From contig JAZQUS010000037.1 of NCBI GenBank assembly GCA_045631445.1, positions 1 through 9,934 on the forward strand: 9,934 bases of DNA. Reading direction: 5' to 3'. How positions within the stretch are numbered: position 1 is the stretch's first letter; each line of letters starts with the position of its first letter. Under the pieces are notes generated by a model, which worked only from the letters and a program-made list of their open reading frames with translations, ran no database searches and was not told where the DNA came from. The stretch comes from RGIG4608 sp045631445. Lineage in GTDB: Bacteria; Bacillota; Clostridia; Oscillospirales; CAG-272. This document shows positions 6,180-9,934 of this stretch, one piece after another. The translations under genes and the position numbers were made by a program.

Positions 6180-6196
6180 AGGAGGAAAGTATCTTG
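6180..6196 (+). promoter_or_regulatory. Ribosome-binding site fixing the TTG start of infA
   Basis: AGGAGG (6180-6185) followed by eight bases leads to TTG at 6194. No in-frame ATG or GTG lies nearby, and the first in-frame ATG would remove more than half of IF-1. The strong site compensates for the weak start codon. Confidence 0.85.
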
Positions 6197-6412
6197 GCTA
6201 AAGATGACGTAATTGAATTTGAAGGTACTGTCGTTGAGGCACTTCCTAACGCGACCTTCAAGGTACAGCTTCCTAATGGGCATATCGTAAATGCTCACAT
6301 TTCAGGAAAGCTTAGAATGAATTATATCAGAATTTTGCCCGGTGATAAGGTAACCATTGAGGTTTCCGTTTACGACCTTAACAAAGGCCGTATCACATGG
6401 CGTGCAAAATAA
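6194..6412 (+). CDS. infA: Translation initiation factor IF-1 (TTG start)
   Basis: IF-1 binds the ribosomal A site during initiation and helps IF-2 and IF-3. The 72-residue product is the standard single OB-fold (S1-like) size. It reads MAKDDVIEFEGTVVEALPNA, then NGHIVNAHISGKLRMNYIRI, LPGDKV, and ends GRITWRAK; these are near-invariant IF-1 blocks. Translation must start at TTG (6194), because the sequence MAKDDVIE begins there and the Shine-Dalgarno site fits. ATG is usual for this gene in relatives I know, so the start codon is an oddity that could lower output. It lies 26 bases after map, and no extra gene separates the two. Confidence 0.97.
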   Translation: MAKDDVIEFEGTVVEALPNATFKVQLPNGHIVNAHISGKLRMNYIRILPGDKVTIEVSVYDLNKGRITWRAK

Positions 6413-6420
6413 AAATACGC

Positions 6421-6440
6421 TGACGGCGAGTACGCCGTTG
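6421..6440 (+). promoter_or_regulatory. Stem-loop between infA and rpmJ
   Basis: ACGGCG (6423-6428) pairs with CGCCGT (6433-6438) around an AGTA tetraloop; two G-T wobble pairs extend it outward. No T-run follows, so it is not an intrinsic terminator. It sits in the 82-nt gap before rpmJ. It might act as an RNA processing or stability element, or be spacer structure. Confidence 0.45.
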
Positions 6441-6494
6441 GGTGACTCATAAATAAACCAAAAAAAACCATATAGAGAAAGGAATGGTAGTACA

Positions 6495-6608
6495 ATGAAA
6501 GTTAAACCATCCGTAAAGAAGATCTGCGACAAGTGCAAGATCATCAAGAGAAAAGGTAAAATCATGGTAATCTGTGAGAACCCTAAGCACAAACAAAGAC
6601 AGGGTTAA
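6495..6608 (+). CDS. rpmJ: 50S ribosomal protein L36, zinc form
   Basis: This is a 37-codon gene plus TAA, reading MKVKPSVKKICDKCKIIKRK and ending NPKHKQRQG, an almost textbook L36. It has the zinc ribbon ligands C11, C14, C27 and H32, so it is the zinc-binding form. L36 is a late-joining protein of the large subunit. The Shine-Dalgarno match AAAGGA (6478-6483) is moderate and 11 bases from the ATG. It occupies its standard place between infA and rpsM. Zinc-free paralogues exist in some genomes; none is present here. Confidence 0.97.
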   Translation: MKVKPSVKKICDKCKIIKRKGKIMVICENPKHKQRQG

Positions 6609-6656
6609 TCACAAACCACACACTAAAAATAACCGAATTAAAGAGGTGAAATAAAA

Positions 6657-7025
6657 ATGGCTCGTATAGCTGGTGTTGATATTCCAAATGCAAAACGCAT
6701 TGAAATCGCTCTTACCTACATTTACGGTATAGGCCGCAAGAGTGCAAATGACATTCTTGCAAAGACAGGCATCAATCCCGACACTCGTGCAAAGGATCTT
6801 ACAGACGCTGAAGTTGCAAAGCTTCGTGACGAGATCGAAAACTTCTACACAGTTGAGGGTGATCTTCGCCGTGATGTTGCTATGAACATCAAGAGAAAGA
6901 TCGAAATTAACTGCTTCTGCGGTATCAGACACAGAAAGGGTCTCCCCGTTAGAGGTCAGAGAACAAAAACAAATGCAAGAACTCGTAAGGGTCCTGCAAA
7001 GACAATCGCTAACAAGAAGAAATAA
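6657..7025 (+). CDS. rpsM: 30S ribosomal protein S13
   Basis: S13 sits in the 30S head, contacts the large subunit through an intersubunit bridge, and its C-terminal tail reaches the P-site tRNA. The 122-residue product has the normal start MARIAGVDIPNAKRIEIALT, the helix-hairpin-helix-like YGIGRKSANDIL, and the basic tail RGQRTKTNARTRKGP ending NKKK. The conserved stretch before GIRHRKGLPV is usually close to IGxYRG; here it is INCFCG, with Asn for Gly and Cys for Arg. These are moderate changes. The GAGGTGA site (6643-6649) is seven bases before the ATG. It is the first gene of the alpha-operon segment. Confidence 0.98.
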   Translation: MARIAGVDIPNAKRIEIALTYIYGIGRKSANDILAKTGINPDTRAKDLTDAEVAKLRDEIENFYTVEGDLRRDVAMNIKRKIEINCFCGIRHRKGLPVRGQRTKTNARTRKGPAKTIANKKK

Positions 7026-7039
7026 AGGAGTAGCATAAG

Positions 7040-7429
7040 ATGGCTGTTAAAAAAGTAGTCAGAAAACGCCGCGAACGTAAAAATATTGAAAAAGGCGCGG
7101 CTCATATCAGTGCAACTTTCAACAATACTATTGTAACCATCACCGACGTTAACGGAAACACAATTTCTTGGGCTTCCGCTGGTGAACTTGGTTTCAAGGG
7201 TTCCAGAAAATCAACTCCCTTTGCAGCTCAGTCTGCAGCAGAGACAGCAGGTAAGGCTGCTATGGAACACGGACTTAAGACTGTTGAAGTGTTTGTAAAA
7301 GGTCCCGGTTCAGGACGTGAATCCGCAATTCGTGCATTGGAAACAGTTGGTCTTCAGATCACAATGATCAAGGACGTAACTCCTATTCCTCACAACGGTT
7401 GCAGACCCCCTAAACGTAGAAAAGTTTAA
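7040..7429 (+). CDS. rpsK: 30S ribosomal protein S11
   Basis: S11 forms part of the 30S platform near the mRNA exit (E site) and interacts with S18 and S21. The product is 129 residues, normal length. It has a basic N-terminus, the block AHISATFNNTIVTITDVNGN, the motif SSRKSTPFAAQ-like GSRKSTPFAAQSAAETAG, and the C-terminal signature DVTPIPHNGCRPPKRRKV. The Asn-Gly in this signature is the site that becomes isoaspartate in E. coli S11. AAAGGAG at 7024-7030 overlaps the rpsM stop and precedes the ATG by nine bases. Confidence 0.98.
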   Translation: MAVKKVVRKRRERKNIEKGAAHISATFNNTIVTITDVNGNTISWASAGELGFKGSRKSTPFAAQSAAETAGKAAMEHGLKTVEVFVKGPGSGRESAIRALETVGLQITMIKDVTPIPHNGCRPPKRRKV

Positions 7430-7447
7430 TATTGGAGGATTTACAAA

Positions 7448-8074
7448 ATGGCAAGATATACAGGTCCTGCATGTAAGCTCTGCCGTAGAGAAGGCAAAAA
7501 GCTTTATCTCAAGGGCGAACGCTGCACATCAGGTAAATGCGCACTTGACCGCAGACACACTGCTCCCGGTCAGCACGGTGCAAACAATAAGAAACTCAGA
7601 GAATACGGACGTCAGCTTCGTGAGAAGCAGACTGCAAAGAGATACTACGGTGTTCTTGAAAAGCAGTTCAAGAACTACTACGTTGAGGCTGCAAGAAAGC
7701 CCGGTATCACAGGTGAAAACCTTCTTTGCTTGCTTGAAAGAAGACTTGACAACGTTGTTTACAGAATGGGCTTCGCAGAAAGCCACAAGGAAGCTCGTCA
7801 GATCGTTCTTCATGAACACATCGAACTTAACGGCAAGAAGGTAAATGTTCCTTCTATCCTTGTTAGACCTGGCGACGTTATCACAGTACGTGCAAACTTC
7901 CGTGATTCTGAAAAGTGCAAGGCACTTATCGAGAGCGCACAGACAAAGGTTGCTCCCAAATGGCTTGAAGTTAATAAGGAAACAATGAGCGCAAAGGTTC
8001 TTACTATGCCTGCTCGTGAAGACATTGACTTCCCCTTCGAGGAACAGCTTATCGTCGAACTTTATTCCAAGTAA
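7448..8074 (+). CDS. rpsD: 30S ribosomal protein S4, zinc-binding form
   Basis: S4 is a primary 16S rRNA binder that nucleates assembly of the 30S body and also represses its own mRNA in several bacteria. The product is 208 residues. The N-terminal part MARYTGPACKLCRREGKKL has the four zinc cysteines C9, C12, C26 and C31 of the C+ form. An S4 RNA-binding domain follows, RRLDNVVYRMGFAESHKEAR then HIELNGKKVNVPS and RPGDVI. The end DFPFEEQLIVELYSK is typical. GGAGGA (7434-7439) precedes the ATG. Its place between rpsK and rpoA matches Clostridia and Proteobacteria rather than Bacillus. Two TAA codons in a row end it, and a structured leader follows. Confidence 0.98.
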   Translation: MARYTGPACKLCRREGKKLYLKGERCTSGKCALDRRHTAPGQHGANNKKLREYGRQLREKQTAKRYYGVLEKQFKNYYVEAARKPGITGENLLCLLERRLDNVVYRMGFAESHKEARQIVLHEHIELNGKKVNVPSILVRPGDVITVRANFRDSEKCKALIESAQTKVAPKWLEVNKETMSAKVLTMPAREDIDFPFEEQLIVELYSK

Positions 8075-8201
8075 TAACCCGGGTATCGTACCAAAAGTAC
8101 TGCCCGTGGTTGCTTGGCAATGTATCGTGACAGTAAGAGTACGGTCAAAATTTATCCCCTGTAGAATACAGTGAAAAAATATTAATGGAGGAATATTTGG
8201 A
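8075..8201 (+). promoter_or_regulatory. Structured intercistronic leader between rpsD and rpoA
   Basis: This 127-nt gap holds no gene but several stems. ACC+CGGGTA (8077-8085) pairs with TGCCCG+GGT (8101-8110, T8107 bulged), and inside it GTAC (8088-8091) pairs with GTAC (8097-8100) around CAAAA; together about 13 bp. TTGC/GCAA (8110-8120) forms an overlapping alternative hairpin. TGAC (8128-8131) can pair with GTCA (8144-8147). CTGTA/TACAG (8159-8171) is a 5-bp hairpin. The last stem frames the rpoA Shine-Dalgarno site. No clear promoter was found. I infer post-transcriptional tuning of rpoA against the ribosomal-protein genes; S4 or L17 binding is possible but not shown. Confidence 0.5.
8177..8198 (+). 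promoter_or_regulatory. rpoA ribosome-binding site inside a hairpin loop
   Basis: AAATATT (8177-8183) is the exact reverse complement of AATATTT (8192-8198). The eight-base loop AATGGAGG contains the complete Shine-Dalgarno core GGAGG (8187-8191), ten bases ahead of the ATG at 8202. The all-A/T stem would be weak, so it may display the site, be temperature sensitive, or be fortuitous. Confidence 0.45.
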
Positions 8202-9176
8202 ATGATTGAAATAGAGAAACCTAATATAACAACGGTTGACTTAAGTGAAGATGGAAGAAAAGGAACTTTTATCGTAGAACCTCTTGAAAGAGGTTACGGT
8301 ATCACACTTGGTAACTCTTTGCGCAGAGTGCTTCTTAGCTCTCTTCCCGGCGTTGCAGTAACAAACATCAAGATTGATGGCGTTTTGCATGAGTTTTCAA
8401 CAGTTCCCGGTGTTAAAGAAGACGTAACAGAGATCGTTCTTAATGTTAAGGGCATCACTGCAAAGCTTCATACAAATTCTCCTAAGACAGTTGTGATTGA
8501 CGTTATTGGTGAGCAGGTAGTTACTGCCGGCGACATCAAGCAGGATACAGATATCGAAATTCTTAATCCTGATCACCACATCGCAACAGTTGCTCCTAAT
8601 GAGAGATTCTATATGGAGCTTACTTTCGACAATGGTCGTGGCTACGTTTCACAGGAACGCAATAAGCAGGTTCATACCTCTCTTCTTGGTTCAAACGTTT
8701 CTGCGCCCATCGGAACAATCTACACCGATTCAATTTATACTCCCGTTTATAACGTACGTTACACTGTTGATAGCACACGTGTGGGAACAGTTACCGATTA
8801 CGACAAGCTCACTATTGAGATTGAAACTAACGGAACAATCTCCGCAAAAGAGGCGGTTTCCCTCGGAGCCAAGATTCTCAACGAGCATCTCAACTTGTTT
8901 GTAGATTTGTCTGAAATGGCAAGCAAGGAAAGCATCATGGTTGAGAGAGAAGAAACCATCAAGGAAAAGGTTCTTGAGATGACCATTGAGGAACTTGACA
9001 TGTCTGTTCGTAGCTTTAACTGCTTGAAGCGTGCAGGCATTGATACAGTTGAAGATTTGACAAATCGTACCGAAGAGGATATGATTAAAGTCAGAAATCT
9101 TGGTAAGAAGTCACTTGAGGAAGTTATTGCAAAGCTTGCTTCCTTGGGACTTACACTTAAGAAGGAAGAAGATTAA
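8202..9176 (+). CDS. rpoA: DNA-directed RNA polymerase subunit alpha
   Basis: Alpha forms the dimer on which RNA polymerase assembles and contacts promoter UP elements and activators. The product is 324 residues, typical of bacteria. The N-terminal domain has GYGITLGNSLRRVLLSS (31-47) and GVLHEFSTVPGVKEDVTEI (60-78), the assembly motifs. After a linker, the C-terminal domain starts at about residue 260 with MTIEELDMSVRSFNCLKRAG. It keeps the DNA-contact residues R270 and N273 (E. coli R265, N268) and the NLGKKSLEEV helix (299-308) with K303 and S304. Its acidic tail is KKEED. The start MIEIEKPN is normal, with GGAGG upstream. It lies after a long structured leader and before rplQ. Confidence 0.99.
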   Translation: MIEIEKPNITTVDLSEDGRKGTFIVEPLERGYGITLGNSLRRVLLSSLPGVAVTNIKIDGVLHEFSTVPGVKEDVTEIVLNVKGITAKLHTNSPKTVVIDVIGEQVVTAGDIKQDTDIEILNPDHHIATVAPNERFYMELTFDNGRGYVSQERNKQVHTSLLGSNVSAPIGTIYTDSIYTPVYNVRYTVDSTRVGTVTDYDKLTIEIETNGTISAKEAVSLGAKILNEHLNLFVDLSEMASKESIMVEREETIKEKVLEMTIEELDMSVRSFNCLKRAGIDTVEDLTNRTEEDMIKVRNLGKKSLEEVIAKLASLGLTLKKEED

Positions 9177-9240
9177 TTCTTTTTAAGTCACTTAAAGTAT
9201 TAAAACTTGGATTTATTAATCAAAAGGAGGAAATAAAGCG

Positions 9241-9582
9241 ATGCTTAACAGAAAGCTTGGCAGAACTACTGCTCATAGAAATGCAATGCTTCGCGGTCTT
9301 GTAACATACCTTCTTGAAAACGGCTCTGTAGAAACAACTCTCACAAGAGCTAAAGAAGTTCGTTCTGTTGCAGAAAAGATGATCACACTTGGTAAGAAGA
9401 ATACTCTTGCAAGCCGTCGTGCTGCTCTTTCCTACATCACAAAGGAAGACGTTGTTACCAAAGTGTTCAATGAGATTGCTCCTAAATATGAAGGTCGTAA
9501 CGGTGGTTACACTCAGATTTATAAGCTTGGTCCCCGCCGTGGTGACGGAGCTGAGATGGCAATCATCAAATTGGTTGACTAA
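9241..9582 (+). CDS. rplQ: 50S ribosomal protein L17
   Basis: L17 is a large-subunit protein near the peptide exit tunnel. The product is 113 residues, the common bacterial length. The beginning MLNRKLGRTTAHRNAMLRGL and the segments VETTLTRAKEVRSVAEKMIT and GGYTQIYKLGPRRGDGAEMA are diagnostic. AAAAGGAGG (9222-9230) precedes the ATG by ten bases. The 64-nt gap after rpoA has a small TTTAAG/CTTAAA hairpin (9182-9196) and is otherwise A/T-rich. It is the last gene of the operon: a strong intrinsic terminator begins 30 bases after its stop. Confidence 0.98.
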   Translation: MLNRKLGRTTAHRNAMLRGLVTYLLENGSVETTLTRAKEVRSVAEKMITLGKKNTLASRRAALSYITKEDVVTKVFNEIAPKYEGRNGGYTQIYKLGPRRGDGAEMAIIKLVD

Positions 9583-9611
9583 TTTGATACCTAAGAAGCT
9601 AAAACTTATAT

Positions 9612-9647
9612 AAAAACACCCAAGGCATTTTGCCTTGGGTGTTTTTT
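9612..9647 (+). terminator. Intrinsic terminator of the ribosomal-protein operon
   Basis: CACCCAAGGCA (9617-9627) and TGCCTTGGGTG (9631-9641) form an 11-bp GC-rich stem with a TTT loop, followed directly by TTTTTT (9642-9647). Five A residues upstream can pair with the T-run, so the element may work in both directions. It ends the transcript after rplQ. Confidence 0.95.
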
Positions 9648-9694
9648 GTGTTTATAATGATGAATTGGTATTTATCGGGGAGAAGATAGTTGAG

Positions 9695-9727
9695 AAAAAA
9701 TTAGGGGGATTTTGAAAAATCCCCCTA
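9695..9727 (-). terminator. Probable leftward (minus-strand) intrinsic terminator
   Basis: AGGGGGATTTT (9703-9713) pairs with AAAATCCCCCT (9716-9726), with an extra T9702-A9727 pair. On the minus strand the hairpin is followed by AATTTTTT (complement of 9695-9702), the terminator pattern for leftward transcription. On the plus strand the nearest T-run is 14 bases away, too far. This suggests a convergently oriented gene to the right of the window. Confidence 0.6.
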
Positions 9728-9776
9728 TAACCCCAAAACTTTTTAATCGTGTGGGTGTTAATTTAATCCGCGCAAA

Positions 9777-9798
9777 TTGTGTCAATAAATTGACACAA
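9777..9798. repeat. 10-bp inverted repeat containing TTGACA on both strands
   Basis: TTGTGTCAAT (9777-9786) is the exact reverse complement of ATTGACACAA (9789-9798), separated by AA. On the plus strand a T-run (9803-9807) follows after four bases, so it may act as a weak rightward terminator. TTGACA, the ideal -35 hexamer, occurs on both strands, but no matching -10 hexamer lies at a usable distance. Confidence 0.55.
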
Positions 9799-9844
9799 AT
9801 GATTTTTCTCCTCACCTCGAAAAATCCAATTTGCTACCTAAAGT

Positions 9845-9860
9845 ATAGCCATTTTGCTAT
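9845..9860. repeat. Small hairpin ATAGC/GCTAT
   Basis: ATAGC (9845-9849) pairs with GCTAT (9856-9860) around CATTTT. It is a short inverted repeat within the non-coding region; no function can be assigned. Confidence 0.3.
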
Positions 9861-9881
9861 CAAAACAGTTTGTATCTGTAG

Positions 9882-9900
9882 GGGAGGGGTTTTCCCTCCC
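9882..9900. repeat. G-rich hairpin, possible dispersed repeat end
   Basis: GGGAGGG (9882-9888) pairs with CCCTCCC (9894-9900) around GTTTT. The flanking TGTAGGGG start and CCCGTTGATAT end give it the look of a short dispersed intergenic repeat. That is an impression from general familiarity with clostridial genomes, not a database result. A copy search is needed to decide. Confidence 0.4.
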
Positions 9901-9934
9901 GTTGATATAACAAACATATAGGTGCGGGCGCACG

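Larger units (their letters stand above)
9648..9934. other. Non-coding region rich in inverted repeats after the operon
   Basis: I see no supportable gene in these 287 bases on either strand. The region contains hairpins at 9702-9727, 9777-9798, 9845-9860 and 9882-9900, plus a short GTGC/GCAC stem at 9922-9933. Frames that stay open here are composed of the repeats themselves and lack a ribosome-binding site. The next gene presumably begins or ends to the right of the window. Confidence 0.7.

Noticed and set aside
8159..8171. TAGAAT as a -10 box for an rpoA promoter
   Set aside because: No acceptable -35 hexamer lies 16-18 bases upstream; the bases are better explained by the CTGTA/TACAG stem.
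9777..9818. TTGACA in the palindrome as a -35 box
   Set aside because: Neither strand has a recognisable -10 hexamer 16-18 bases downstream.
9712..9921. 69-codon plus-strand frame in the region after the operon
   Set aside because: It begins in the middle of one inverted repeat and runs through two others, with no Shine-Dalgarno site and no family resemblance.
1..9934. tRNA, rRNA, CRISPR array, insertion sequence or novel multi-gene system
   Set aside because: All coding space from 1 to 9582 is filled by conserved housekeeping genes; no spaced direct repeats, transposase or tRNA fold was seen.

Overview
This window is the distal half of a bacterial ribosomal-protein supercluster (the spc and alpha operons joined), all on the + strand, from a low-to-moderate GC Gram-positive bacterium. 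The gene order, with no breaks, is rplE (5' truncated), rpsN, rpsH, rplF, rplR, rpsE, rpmD, rplO, secY, adk, map, infA, rpmJ, rpsM, rpsK, rpsD, rpoA, rplQ. Several traits point to a clostridial Firmicute: strong AAGGAGG-type Shine-Dalgarno sites before almost every gene, the short zinc form of S14, a zinc-type LID in adenylate kinase, zinc-form S4 and L36, and rpsD located inside the alpha cluster (in Bacillus it lies elsewhere). The exact genus cannot be read from the sequence alone.

Layout: 1-653 holds the end of rplE and rpsN. 654-835 is an unusually long 182-nt intercistronic region made of consecutive RNA hairpins. One of these (728-769) resembles the S8-binding core of 16S rRNA helix 21 and lies directly upstream of rpsH, the gene for S8. 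836-3391 is a tight run of six ribosomal-protein genes and rplO, interrupted only by a 77-nt gap before rpsE, which has the weakest ribosome-binding site of the set. 3393-6167 encodes SecY, adenylate kinase and methionine aminopeptidase. 6194-8074 carries infA (TTG start), rpmJ, rpsM, rpsK and rpsD. 8075-8201 is a second structured leader, ahead of rpoA. rplQ ends the operon, and a textbook intrinsic terminator follows at 9612-9647.

The products work together. They are ribosomal proteins of both subunits, the membrane translocon channel for nascent proteins, an initiation factor, the enzyme that removes the N-terminal methionine, adenylate kinase for nucleotide balance, and the RNA polymerase alpha subunit. 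Co-transcription ties translation, transcription and secretion capacity together. The structured gaps are where expression of individual proteins could be uncoupled.

The last ~290 bases (9648-9934) carry no convincing gene. They hold a series of inverted repeats: an apparent leftward terminator, a palindrome containing TTGACA on each strand, and a G-rich hairpin that may belong to a dispersed repeat. I see no new multi-gene system here. The best leads are the RNA elements before rpsH and rpoA.
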